A DNA stretch of 18,180 nucleotides from JAUNBG01 sp964442735 (GTDB lineage Bacteria > Planctomycetota > Planctomycetia > Pirellulales > Thermoguttaceae): contig CAYUAP010000099.1 in the NCBI GenBank assembly GCA_964442735.1, forward strand, positions 1-18,180. Direction: 5' to 3'. Shown one piece after another: positions 7,324-15,918 of this stretch. The position numbers and the translations under genes were made by a program. The first letter of the stretch is position 1. Every line of letters begins with the position of its first letter. Below the pieces are notes generated by a model that ran no database searches, was not told the DNA's origin, and worked only from the letters and a program-made list of their open reading frames with translations.

Positions 7324-7342
7324 ATGTCAATTCGATTGACAT
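7324..7342 (+). promoter_or_regulatory. operator-like palindrome in the rhamnulokinase leader
   Basis: ATGTCAAT, three bases (TCG), then ATTGACAT is a perfect 8-bp inverted repeat. It lies about 10-25 bases downstream of the predicted transcription start and 42 bases before the rhamnulokinase ATG. The position fits a repressor site that blocks elongation. The regulator is not encoded in this window; its family cannot be told. Confidence 0.5.
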
Positions 7343-7384
7343 GGGAAAGAAAAAGAGTCGAAACAAGCGAGGCAATGAAGTATA

Positions 7385-8884
7385 ATGGCAATAAAATCTT
7401 TTTTGGCGGTAGATATGGGGGCTTCCAGCGGAAGGCATGTTCTGGGTAAATTTGATGGTAAAAAACTTGATCTGGAAGAAATCTATCGATTTAATAACGG
7501 TCCAATCCAAATGATGAATTCCTATTTTTGGAATCTTCCGGGACTTTGGTCGGATGTTTTGGAAGGACTGAAGAAGGCGGGAAGCTGTTATCAAAAATCC
7601 ATACAGAGTATCGGAGTCGATACTTGGGGTGTCGATTTTGCATTTTTAACGAAGAAGGGTGAAATACTTGGAAATCCCTACTGCTATCGAGATTCACGAA
7701 CAGACGGAGCCATGGACCGGGCATTTGCGAAGGTTTCCCGATCCGATATTTTCGACAAGACCGGCTTGCAGTTCATGCAGTTCAATTCCCTGTATCAACT
7801 TTTTGTCATGCGGGAAGCCAATTCTCCTCTATTTGATATTGCTGACCGTTTTCTGATGATCCCGGATATTTTCCATTGGCTACTCTCCGGCGTTCCTAGT
7901 AATGAATTCACCGACTCTACCACAACTCAATGTTTTGATCCGCAAAAAAACGATTGGGCCTGGGACCTCTTAAAGCGGTTTGATATTCCGGTCGGACTGT
8001 TTCGTTCTGTTAGTGCCCCTGGTACTATTTTAGGTGGTTTATTACCATCTATTCAGGAATCGACCGGCTTGACTTCCACAAAAGTTGTTTTACCCGGTTC
8101 GCACGATACTGCTAGTGCTGTTATGTCCGTTCCATCATCCAGTCCGGTCGGTATGACCGATTGGGCCTATATCAGTTTGGGAACCTGGGCGTTAATGGGT
8201 GTAGAATCGGCCCAGCCCTATGTCAATGAAACGGTCGCAAAACTGAACTTTACCAACGAAGGCGGAGTGGGTGGAACAACTCGTGTCCTGAAAAACATCT
8301 GCGGTTTGTGGTTGATACAGGAATGTCGTCGCAACTGGAACGAACAGCGTAAAAATGCAACGCCTCTGGATTGGGAAGATCTCAATAAATGGGCCGCATC
8401 CGCCAAACAGCTTGTTTCCTTTATCGATCCGGATGCCCGTGATTTTTTGGGTCCTACCAATATGCCGGAGGCGATTCGTTCCTATACGGAACGAACCGGA
8501 CAACAGGTACCGTCGACCGAAGGGGAAATACTCCGTGTCGCGCTGGACAGTATCGCCATGAAATTCCGTCAGACACTGGAAAAGTGCGAAGAAATCACGA
8601 ATCAAAAGATCAAAACGATTCATATCGTCGGAGGAGGAACAAAAAATCGTCTTTTATGCCAGGCGGCTGCGGATGCTACGAATTGTCGTGTTGTCACGGG
8701 ACCGGTCGAAGCAACCGCAATCGGTAATATAATGATGCAGGCCGTTGCTTCCGGCGAGGTAGCCAATATCGTCGAGGCGCGTCAGATTATTCGTAACAGT
8801 TTCGAAGTCGAGGAATATTTGCCAAAAGAAGCTGCGAAATGGGAAGACGCATTTCCGCGTTTTCGGGCTATTGTTCAACAATAA
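7385..8884 (+). CDS. rhaB: rhamnulokinase (FGGY carbohydrate kinase)
   Basis: This enzyme phosphorylates L-rhamnulose to L-rhamnulose 1-phosphate in the cytoplasm, using ATP. The 499 residues match the usual length. The N-terminal phosphate-binding loop reads DMGASSGRH (10-18), followed by GVDTWGVDF (77-85). SHDTASAV at 239-246 holds the likely catalytic aspartate (Asp241), and the C-terminal FGGY domain has HIVGGGTKNRLLCQ near residues 418-431. The segment FNNGP at 36-40 is typical of the rhamnulokinase subgroup rather than xylulo- or glycerol kinases. No rhamnose isomerase or aldolase lies beside it. A good promoter and a palindrome precede it. Its 3' end is repeated four times downstream as decayed copies (8887-8954). 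Confidence 0.92.
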   Translation: MAIKSFLAVDMGASSGRHVLGKFDGKKLDLEEIYRFNNGPIQMMNSYFWNLPGLWSDVLEGLKKAGSCYQKSIQSIGVDTWGVDFAFLTKKGEILGNPYCYRDSRTDGAMDRAFAKVSRSDIFDKTGLQFMQFNSLYQLFVMREANSPLFDIADRFLMIPDIFHWLLSGVPSNEFTDSTTTQCFDPQKNDWAWDLLKRFDIPVGLFRSVSAPGTILGGLLPSIQESTGLTSTKVVLPGSHDTASAVMSVPSSSPVGMTDWAYISLGTWALMGVESAQPYVNETVAKLNFTNEGGVGGTTRVLKNICGLWLIQECRRNWNEQRKNATPLDWEDLNKWAASAKQLVSFIDPDARDFLGPTNMPEAIRSYTERTGQQVPSTEGEILRVALDSIAMKFRQTLEKCEEITNQKIKTIHIVGGGTKNRLLCQAAADATNCRVVTGPVEATAIGNIMMQAVASGEVANIVEARQIIRNSFEVEEYLPKEAAKWEDAFPRFRAIVQQ

Positions 8885-8954
8885 TGTCAAAAAAATAATA
8901 GCGTCAAAAAAAATAATGACGTCAAAAAATAACGATGTTAAAAAATAATAACGG
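8873..8954 (+). repeat. decayed tandem copies of the rhamnulokinase 3' end
   Basis: Five related units of 14-18 bp lie here: 8873-8886, 8887-8903, 8904-8921, 8922-8937 and 8938-8954, of the form TCAAAAAATAAT plus a short GACG-like tail. The first overlaps the gene end and holds its TAA stop (8882-8884). The last runs into the GGAGG ribosome site of the next gene. Confidence 0.75.
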
Positions 8955-8965
8955 AGGAATTACAA

Positions 8966-10267
8966 ATGATATCCAATAGACAGCAAAAACTGAACCGTCG
9001 TAGTTTCCTTAAAGGGACGCTTTTGAGCGGAACAATTATGATGATACCGGAGGTCATGCCCGCCTCCGTCCTGGGATTGGGGGGCGAGGTTGCACCCAAT
9101 TCGAAAATAGCGTTGGGGGGCATTGGAATACGTAATCGTGGTTTCAGTGATTTACAATGTTTCTTTAATATACCTGACATTCGTTTTTGTGCAATATGCG
9201 ATATTCGTAAAGATCAGCGGGAACGAATCAAGTCGGAAGCGGACAAGGTTAATAACGCGTCCGATTGTGCCATGTATAAAGATATGGAAGATCTTCTTTC
9301 CCGAAGTGATATTGACGCCGTATTGATAGCAACCGGGGATAGATGGCATACAATGGCCTCAATAACCGCCGCGCGATACGGTAAAGATATCTATTGCGAA
9401 AAACCATTGTCTTTAACGATTCAGGAGAGCCGTGCACTAGCTGATGTTATCGAATCGACCGGAGTCATCTATCAGGCGGGAACGCAACGCAGAAATGTCG
9501 AGAATTTCCAGTTGGCTGCCGAATTGGCACATTCGGGCAAACTCGGTAAATTAACGGAGGTACATGCCAATACACTATGGCCCGCGACACTTCACGAATG
9601 GTTTCCTGCCGAGGAAATGCCAGCACCCGAAGAAATCGATTGGGATCGCTGGCTTGGCCCGTGTCCCTGGCGTCCCTATAATAAACGTTACGTGGACGGT
9701 CAGTGGCGGAATCATTTCGATTTTCACGGCGGGGGTATTCTTGAATGGGGATCGCACACGGTCGATTTATGTCAATGGGCGGCCCAAAAAGACAATACCG
9801 TTCCGGTTGAATACGTTCCTCAATTTAAAAAGGACGGTTCCATCGCGGGACATATCTTCGCCTATTATGCCGATGGTTTAAAGTTGGTTATGCGTGAAAG
9901 CGGCTGGCGTGGACTCGGTTCCTGTAGTGCGCAGTATGTTGGTACCGAAGGTTGGGTGGAAACTGGCGATTCCGGCAATATGGAGGTCTCGTCCGATTCC
10001 CTGCGGAAGGAACTAAAGGTTCCCGCGCAAAGAGAGAGCCAGCAGATGGCCCATATTCGTGAATTCGTCGGATGTATCAAGACAAGAATGACACCTTCAG
10101 CCAACGCAAAAGTTGCCGCAAATTCACATATAGCCTGTCATTGTGCCTATATTGCCTGGCAACTCGGTCGTGCCCTTAAATTCGATCCGGTTAAGGAAGA
10201 GTTCATTAATGACGAACAGGCCAATCGAATGCGTGCACGTGCCATGCGTGGTCCCTATTCACTTTAA
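8966..10267 (+). CDS. Tat-exported Gfo/Idh/MocA family oxidoreductase
   Basis: A predicted NAD(P)-dependent dehydrogenase acting on a sugar or sugar derivative outside the cytoplasm. A twin-arginine signal is at residues 11-17 (RRSFLKG), followed by a hydrophobic stretch. The dinucleotide-binding loop is GGIGIRNRG near 51-59, and the conserved EKP with flanking CEKPLSLTIQE lies near 147-157. The C-terminal part has the family pattern HIREFVGCIKTRMTPSANAK and ends with MRGPYSL. The length of 433 residues is normal. GGAGG lies 8 bases before the ATG. It sits between rhamnulokinase and a secreted HEAT-repeat protein in a same-strand carbohydrate locus. The exact substrate cannot be predicted. 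A periplasmic member probably carries a tightly bound cofactor, as known for glucose-fructose oxidoreductase. Confidence 0.9.
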   Translation: MISNRQQKLNRRSFLKGTLLSGTIMMIPEVMPASVLGLGGEVAPNSKIALGGIGIRNRGFSDLQCFFNIPDIRFCAICDIRKDQRERIKSEADKVNNASDCAMYKDMEDLLSRSDIDAVLIATGDRWHTMASITAARYGKDIYCEKPLSLTIQESRALADVIESTGVIYQAGTQRRNVENFQLAAELAHSGKLGKLTEVHANTLWPATLHEWFPAEEMPAPEEIDWDRWLGPCPWRPYNKRYVDGQWRNHFDFHGGGILEWGSHTVDLCQWAAQKDNTVPVEYVPQFKKDGSIAGHIFAYYADGLKLVMRESGWRGLGSCSAQYVGTEGWVETGDSGNMEVSSDSLRKELKVPAQRESQQMAHIREFVGCIKTRMTPSANAKVAANSHIACHCAYIAWQLGRALKFDPVKEEFINDEQANRMRARAMRGPYSL

Positions 10268-10300
10268 TATCAATTGATAAAAACAAGGAGTTATTGTTTT

Positions 10301-12436
10301 ATGTACAAAATATCATCCTATTTGCAATATATGGTCTGTCTCGTTGTTTTGACGTATGGCGTTTGTCTTTTCGCTGATATTGATCCGGACCTGAAACAAA
10401 AATTATTATCGACTTCCGACGAACCGTTTTTAATTCAGACGATTCAGAAGACAGGCGATACTAACGATGACATTTTCATTAAGAATCTGGCCTGTAAACG
10501 TTTAGCCGTAATGGGGACGGATGCCGCCATTCCGGCATTGACAGCCATGCTGTCCAATGAAAAACAGAGCTATAATGCCCTGTTCGCATTACAGGCCATG
10601 CCAGGAACAACAGTAAATACAACCCTGCAAAAAGCGGCGGGTGAATTAAAAGGAAGTTTTGCGGCCAAGGTAATTGACGCAATCGGTGTTCGAAAAGACG
10701 TATCTGCTATAAAAACATTATCGATTATTCTTGAAAAAAATCCGGACCGTCAGGTTCAACGGTCCATTTATTCGGCATTAGCTCAGATCGGAACGGACGA
10801 GGCAGCCAATGTCTTGATTTCAAGTGTAAATAATAAAAATATAAAATTCGAGACGCCGGATATTGTCGTTCGCGGATTGGGTGAAGCCATTAATTATCTT
10901 GGTGTTATAAAGATGCGTCAGGGAAATAACGCAAAAGCATTGGAACTGTTTCAAGCGGTAACAAAAGTGAATTTTCCCGTTCCCATACGGGAGGCAGCCA
11001 TTTATCACTCTCTTCTCGCACAAAAAAGTAAAGGGGCTCCCGAGTTGATTGAACTCCTGATCTCCACAAAAGATTCCGATTTTAAGATTGCGCTTAAAAC
11101 GATAACGAAATTTTCAACGGAAGACTCTCAAGAAATCGTGTCCGCCATTATTTCCAACTATTCCAAATTGCCGAATACGAGAAAAGGTTTAGTTCTTTTC
11201 TCTCTTGCCCAACGAACTGATAAAGTATCACGTGATCTTTTTATGCCTTTATTTATCCGGCAGAATAAAGAAACATCCTATAGTATCTGCGAAGGATGTA
11301 TTAAAGGCTGGAAATATGTCAGTCTAAAGGATTATCCTGATTTGTCTTCGCTCTTTATAAATTTGTGCGATAATATCTACGAAAACAAAGACTATTCGGT
11401 ACTCTACTCGAAGGTTGCCAATACGATTATTTCCCAAAAGAACCCCGAATTAAACAGTTTTGTTTTGGAAAAACTGGACGAATATCTGGGATCCAGTTTA
11501 CTGGTGAAAAAAAATGAATACATCAACAGGGGAATATGCAGTCTGCTTTTAATCATAGAACAATGCCGGATTCCGGAAGCCAATGATCGATTATTTAAAA
11601 TAATCAAAACGGACTGGACGGATCCGACAATTCGAACAATGGCCCTGGACGCGGCAGGTGAAGTTGTCCCCTTGAATCTGTTGATACCCTTTTTAATGAA
11701 TGATCCGGATGTATCACGAGTCAATCGGGTTTTAAAAGCTGCCTGTGTCCATTTGCCACGTGAAGTTTGTGTAAAACAGATTATTGAACTGTGTGAAAAG
11801 GCGTCAGTAAAAGATCAGGAAAAGTATATGGTTTTTCTGAAGCAAATTGGTGGAAAAGCGGCATTGGATTATGTTGCCAATGCGTGCAATAAACCGGAAC
11901 TGATAGACACGGCCACACGGGTTCTAGGAGAATGGAGCATTGCCGACGATATGGAACAGGTAGCCGACATCTGTCTGAAGTTGGCAAAAGAATCGAAGGA
12001 TTCCAAATATCGTGTTCGTTCCATTCGAAGCTATGTTCGTGTTCCGCGACAGTTCAATATACCGATGGAAAAACGTATTGCCATGTGTAAAACCGCATTT
12101 GAAACTGCCGTTCGGGTCGATGATAAATTATTAATATTTGAGATTTTTACCCGTATAATTGATGTTCAATCGGTAAAGGCCGCTCTTTCCTATACGAATG
12201 ATTCCATTTATCGGACAAAAGCATGTGAAACGGCAGTTATCATTGCCGAAAAAATAAATTTAAATCCCCCGGACTGGACCTGGTTTACCCTTGATCCCGA
12301 AGATGTAAAAAAGGCCGAGGACGCCCGCCAGCAAGCGCGAAAGGACCTTTATACCGCAATGGAAAATATCCTGAAAATATCCAAAAATCAGGCGATCAAT
12401 GATCGCGCCCAAAAGGTTATGGAGCGTTATAAATAG
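10301..12436 (+). CDS. secreted HEAT-repeat protein
   Basis: A 711-residue protein with a signal peptide (MYKISSYLQYMVCLVVLTYG) followed almost entirely by paired alpha helices of HEAT type. Typical units include AIPALTAMLSNEKQSYNALF and DEAANVLISSVNN, with repeating A-L-x-x-x-G-T/D patterns through the first 250 residues and weaker ones later. No catalytic motif is seen, so a scaffold or binding role in the periplasm is the likely one. The ATG at 10301 is preferred over the upstream TTG at 10274 because AGGAG lies 10 bases before it and the signal peptide begins there. It follows the oxidoreductase by only 33 bases, so the two are probably co-transcribed. Similar HEAT-repeat proteins accompany oxidoreductases and sulfatases in planctomycete sugar loci. 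Confidence 0.8.
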   Translation: MYKISSYLQYMVCLVVLTYGVCLFADIDPDLKQKLLSTSDEPFLIQTIQKTGDTNDDIFIKNLACKRLAVMGTDAAIPALTAMLSNEKQSYNALFALQAMPGTTVNTTLQKAAGELKGSFAAKVIDAIGVRKDVSAIKTLSIILEKNPDRQVQRSIYSALAQIGTDEAANVLISSVNNKNIKFETPDIVVRGLGEAINYLGVIKMRQGNNAKALELFQAVTKVNFPVPIREAAIYHSLLAQKSKGAPELIELLISTKDSDFKIALKTITKFSTEDSQEIVSAIISNYSKLPNTRKGLVLFSLAQRTDKVSRDLFMPLFIRQNKETSYSICEGCIKGWKYVSLKDYPDLSSLFINLCDNIYENKDYSVLYSKVANTIISQKNPELNSFVLEKLDEYLGSSLLVKKNEYINRGICSLLLIIEQCRIPEANDRLFKIIKTDWTDPTIRTMALDAAGEVVPLNLLIPFLMNDPDVSRVNRVLKAACVHLPREVCVKQIIELCEKASVKDQEKYMVFLKQIGGKAALDYVANACNKPELIDTATRVLGEWSIADDMEQVADICLKLAKESKDSKYRVRSIRSYVRVPRQFNIPMEKRIAMCKTAFETAVRVDDKLLIFEIFTRIIDVQSVKAALSYTNDSIYRTKACETAVIIAEKINLNPPDWTWFTLDPEDVKKAEDARQQARKDLYTAMENILKISKNQAINDRAQKVMERYK

Positions 12437-12576
12437 GATGTTTTTAAAAATGTAATATATAAAGAGCCGTGAATGAAGGACAATGTCCGTAGTTCCGGTT
12501 TCTTTAAATTTATTATTCTTTAAATTTATTATTCGTTTTGTATTTTTTTTATTTTAATTTTTTACGAAAGGCAATT
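12437..12576. repeat. intergenic gap with a 16-bp direct duplication
   Basis: The gap contains an exact tandem duplication of TTCTTTAAATTTATTA (12500-12515 and 12516-12531), followed by a T-rich tract. A short palindrome GGACAATGTCC lies at 12478-12488. No promoter with both boxes is clear. Confidence 0.7.
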
Positions 12577-13449
12577 ATGAAGACCCCCCCTCGAATATTA
12601 TTTTTATTGGCATTATTGCTATCGTTATCATTATTACTATCGTTATCAACAATAATTTATGCGGCGGATCCACAATGTCCCCTCGGAAGTGCCTGGAAAT
12701 ATAACGCTGAATTCAGTGATGAATTCAATGGGAAGTCACTCGATACGAATAAATGGTGGGATTTTAATCCAGCCTGGCCCGGACGGATACCCGCATTTTT
12801 TTCACGTGATAATGTTTGTTTAAAAGATGGTTGTCTCCAATTAACGGCACGCAATATCCGCCCGGAGGAACTGACTATTGAGAATCAGGCACGTGGCTTC
12901 GATAAATTTACAACGGCCATCGTTAAGAGTAAAAAGCGGATAACCTATGGTTATTTTGAGGCCCGCTTTAAGTCTATGAAGGCAGGAGTTTGTAACGCAT
13001 TCTGGCTCTATGATCCACTTGACCCCAAGGTAAAATATTGTGAAGGAGAAGGGTCCGAGGAAATCGATATATTTGAAGTATTTGGCAAGCCGGCCGATAA
13101 AACCGCCGAACGAATCTATTATTTAACGGTGCATCGATATTGTACGCCCTACGTTGAATCGGTCGTCAACAAGAAAAAGACAAAATTGCCGAATTATTCC
13201 AATAAATACAAGGTCGATTACGATTTTTGGGCCGACTATCATATTGCAGGTTTGTTATGGACTCCGGAAGAGATCAAATGGTATCTGGACGGAAAAGAGG
13301 TATTTAGCCGGGAAAACGATATTTTTCGAAGAGGCCTTCATATCATGTTCGATTGTGAAATCATGCGTGACTGGGTAGGTGATCCGGATCCAAACGATCT
13401 TCCTTCCGTATTCTCAATTGATTATATTCGTATTTGGCAAAAGATGTAA
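12577..13449 (+). CDS. GH16 endo-glycanase, first of two
   Basis: A 290-residue secreted glycoside hydrolase of family 16, acting on beta-linked glucans or galactans. A signal peptide (about 1-29) contains a duplicated LLLSLS. The catalytic motif ExDxxE is EIDIFE, with nucleophile Glu162, Asp164 and acid/base Glu167. FSDEFNG near 46-52, WPGRIPAFFSRDNV near 67-80 and TYGYFEARFKSM near 123-134 are shared with agarase, porphyranase and kappa-carrageenase branches. The presence of a residue between D and the second E argues against lichenase. The start is set by the signal peptide and AAAGG 6 bases upstream. The last 8 bases of the frame are directly repeated across the stop codon. The substrate branch is inference; laminarinase activity is the main alternative. 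Confidence 0.88.
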   Translation: MKTPPRILFLLALLLSLSLLLSLSTIIYAADPQCPLGSAWKYNAEFSDEFNGKSLDTNKWWDFNPAWPGRIPAFFSRDNVCLKDGCLQLTARNIRPEELTIENQARGFDKFTTAIVKSKKRITYGYFEARFKSMKAGVCNAFWLYDPLDPKVKYCEGEGSEEIDIFEVFGKPADKTAERIYYLTVHRYCTPYVESVVNKKKTKLPNYSNKYKVDYDFWADYHIAGLLWTPEEIKWYLDGKEVFSRENDIFRRGLHIMFDCEIMRDWVGDPDPNDLPSVFSIDYIRIWQKM

Positions 13450-13457
13450 AGATGTAA
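13441..13457 (+). repeat. 8-bp duplication across the first GH16 stop codon
   Basis: AAGATGTA is directly repeated (13441-13448 and 13449-13456) and followed by A, giving two TAA triplets 8 bases apart (13447 and 13455). The second is out of frame and overlaps a possible early ATG of the next gene (13457). Confidence 0.85.
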
Positions 13458-13480
13458 TGACAATAATGCGAGACAATTTC

Positions 13481-14725
13481 ATGAAAATTTTATTACAGCT
13501 ATCGTTTCTGATGTTATTATTGACCGGAGTTGTTTATGTTGTGGCGGACGAGAAGACCAATCCGAACAGCTATACCGGAACGGATTCTGAACGAATTGCG
13601 CAGGCGGTTAAAGCAGCGTCCCTTCAAGGTGGTCTTGTAAAAATTCCATCGCGAACTCCAAATACAGAATCGGACCGACCGTATTGGTTGCTTGATTCCG
13701 CGATTTTGCTTCCCGGAAATACGACCCTGATTTTGGAGAATTGTACGCTCAAACTATCGGATAAATGTCGGGATAATTTTATTCGTTCCGCCAACGCCGG
13801 AGCAGGAATAGAAAAGGTACTACCCACTGAAAATATTCATATAATTGGAATAGGAAAAGTGGAATTAGAGGGAGCGGACCATCCACGAGCCACGGGAGAT
13901 AGCGGGAAACAATTGACTGTTCGTTCCTATGGGACAGATACCGGAAAAGAAGGGGAATCCCAAACGGGTGACTGGCGTAATATTGGTGTTTTATTGGCCA
14001 ATGTACATAAATTTTCCATAACTAATATAACGATACGCCAGGCACATTGCTGGTCCATTTCATTAGAGAAATGCAGTCAGGGAAAAGTAACCGACATCAC
14101 CTTCGAATCGACAGAAAATCGCAAAATAGACAATAAACCCGTAAAAACATTGAATCAGGATGGTTTAGATCTGCGAAAAGGGTGTCATGATATTATTATA
14201 GAAAACATATGCGGTATTACCGGAGACGATTTAGTTGCCCTGACCGCAATTCGTAGTGAAGCCAAACCGGGAGGTCAGTACGACTCGACCGAAGTTGCCG
14301 AAACCGATCCCAATGCCATGAACGATATTTATAATGTTACGATTCGCAAGGTGGTCGGATATTCTGCGGGCGGTCATCAGATCGTTCGATTTCTCAATGC
14401 GTCCGGGCTAAAGATACATCATATTATTCTGGACGGTGTTATTGATACATCTCCGACCGAAATTGTCGATAAAGTTACCGTTCGAATTGGTGACAGTAAT
14501 CCGGCCTGGGGGGGCGTAACGCCCTTGGGTGATACATTTGGTTTCATTATTACAAATATCCATTCACGATCAAGTCAAGCCATTTTAATAGCAGGGTCAC
14601 TGACCGATTCCATTATTTCCAAGGTGATTAATTATAATCCGAAAATAACCGGAATCGAATTTCAATCCGGTAAAGAAAATGTTCGCAATGTACAAATAGA
14701 CGAATTTATCAATAAAGTCAAATAA
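13481..14725 (+). CDS. secreted right-handed beta-helix protein, GH28-like
   Basis: A 414-residue protein with a signal peptide (about 1-22) and a parallel beta-helix built from repeated xxIxIxxV rungs. It keeps two polygalacturonase-like active-site signatures, NQDG at 225-228 (usually NTDG) and GDD at 248-250. Where GH28 enzymes have GHG and RIK, it shows GGHQ (297-300) and RFL, so classic polygalacturonase activity is uncertain. The start at 13481 begins the signal peptide; in-frame ATGs at 13457 and 13466 are possible but would add a polar extension. The gene starts 31 bases after the GH16 stop, and the next gene is another GH16, so it is probably part of the same polysaccharide-degrading operon. 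A 10-bp unit AATAAAGTCA is repeated through the stop codon. Confidence 0.8.
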   Translation: MKILLQLSFLMLLLTGVVYVVADEKTNPNSYTGTDSERIAQAVKAASLQGGLVKIPSRTPNTESDRPYWLLDSAILLPGNTTLILENCTLKLSDKCRDNFIRSANAGAGIEKVLPTENIHIIGIGKVELEGADHPRATGDSGKQLTVRSYGTDTGKEGESQTGDWRNIGVLLANVHKFSITNITIRQAHCWSISLEKCSQGKVTDITFESTENRKIDNKPVKTLNQDGLDLRKGCHDIIIENICGITGDDLVALTAIRSEAKPGGQYDSTEVAETDPNAMNDIYNVTIRKVVGYSAGGHQIVRFLNASGLKIHHIILDGVIDTSPTEIVDKVTVRIGDSNPAWGGVTPLGDTFGFIITNIHSRSSQAILIAGSLTDSIISKVINYNPKITGIEFQSGKENVRNVQIDEFINKVK

Positions 14726-14737
14726 AGTCAAATAAAG
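14711..14737 (+). repeat. 10-bp tandem repeat across the GH28-like stop codon
   Basis: AATAAAGTCA occurs at 14711-14720 and 14721-14730, with a partial third copy to 14737. TAA triplets fall at 14713, 14723 (the real stop) and 14733, one in each reading frame. Confidence 0.9.
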
Positions 14738-14798
14738 ACCGAAATTTTAAAATAGAGACAAACGTCCCTATAAAATTACCATTTACAACGAGGAAAAA

Positions 14799-15713
14799 AT
14801 GCAGATACGTAATTGTTTACAATTGAATCTATTATGGTTATTTTTAGTTGGTTTTATATATGTTGGAAATGTATATATAATTGCGGAGGAATCTTCACAA
14901 GATAAAACGAAGCCAAAAATAGCCTATACCGTAGGTATTTCGAAAAACGAACCTGCAGTAAAATGTCCCCTTCAGGGGAATGACTGGAAATTCATTCCGG
15001 AGTTTAGCGACGAATTCAATGGCAATGAATTGGATATAAAGAAATGGTATCCAAATAATCCGACCTGGCTTGGTAGAGAGCCCGGCTATTTTGCAAAAGA
15101 GAATGTAACGGTCAATAATGGCAAATTACAATTGACAGCACGTGCAGAAAATCGGGCGGATATACCGAAGGACAAGGGTTTTAAAGACTTTACAACGGCT
15201 GCGGTCAAGAGTAAAGAGCGCGTTCTTTATGGCTATTTTGAAGTACGAAGTAAACCAATGAACTCCAAAGTATCCAGTTCGTTTTGGTTCTATGCCCAGG
15301 ATCCCGACTTGTGGACGGAAATAGATGTCTATGAAATGAGCGGCAAACATCCGGACCACGAATCTGTCTACCATATGAATCTTCATGTTTTTATTACCCC
15401 AAAAGATGGTAAAAAACATTGGAATAAAGGGGATAACTGGAAGGCCCCCTATCGTTTCGTCGATGATTTTCATCGGTACGGCTTGTTATGGACAAAAGAG
15501 GTTATCGAATGGTATGTAGACGACCAGAAAGTATATTCGGCCCCAAATACGCATTGGCATCAGTCGTTGAACATTAATTTTGATAGTGAAACCATGCCGG
15601 AATGGTTCGGTCTTCCCGATCCGGCAGATCTTCCTTCCGTTTACGAAATTGATTATATTCGTTGCTGGCAGAAAAAAGCCACAACCTCCCAGGATACGCC
15701 AGTATCCCGCTGA
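14799..15713 (+). CDS. GH16 endo-glycanase, second of two
   Basis: A 304-residue secreted GH16 enzyme, paralogous to the one at 12577-13449. The N-terminal hydrophobic segment (about 7-29) is a signal peptide or a membrane anchor, followed by a Lys/Pro linker. Catalytic motif EIDVYE gives nucleophile Glu174, Asp176 and acid/base Glu179. EFSDEFNG near 68-75, WLGREPGYFAKENV near 90-103 and LYGYFEVRSKPMNS near 143-156 align with the first copy, and both end with DLPSVxxIDYIRxWQK. The second copy lacks the KYCEGEG insertion before the active site and has a longer N-terminus. CGAGGA lies 5 bases before the ATG. The different active-site surroundings suggest related but distinct substrates or products. 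Confidence 0.88.
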   Translation: MQIRNCLQLNLLWLFLVGFIYVGNVYIIAEESSQDKTKPKIAYTVGISKNEPAVKCPLQGNDWKFIPEFSDEFNGNELDIKKWYPNNPTWLGREPGYFAKENVTVNNGKLQLTARAENRADIPKDKGFKDFTTAAVKSKERVLYGYFEVRSKPMNSKVSSSFWFYAQDPDLWTEIDVYEMSGKHPDHESVYHMNLHVFITPKDGKKHWNKGDNWKAPYRFVDDFHRYGLLWTKEVIEWYVDDQKVYSAPNTHWHQSLNINFDSETMPEWFGLPDPADLPSVYEIDYIRCWQKKATTSQDTPVSR

Positions 15714-15918
15714 AAACAATTATTTTGAAGAATACACTGAAGTTTTTTCATGCGGAGGTACGCAGACACTAAAGTTTTTTTCAAGATATAAACAGTAAAA
15801 TTAAATGATTTTAAATTTTATGAATAAAGTATCTTAAAAAATCCACTATGTCTAAAGATACCTCGACGGATGAATTAAAATGTAACCATAGAAATTATAC
15901 TCTTTTAAAAGGAAAAAA
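15714..15918. other. 205-bp AT-rich gap with an inverted repeat
   Basis: No gene is visible. A motif reading ATGCGGAGGTACGCAGACAC (15750-15769) stands out as GC-rich in an AT-rich gap and recalls dispersed intergenic repeats of many genomes. A 7-bp inverted repeat (GTATCTT at 15829-15835, AAGATAC at 15855-15861) follows. Neither has a T run that would make it a clear terminator. AAAGGA lies just before the next ATG. Confidence 0.45.
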
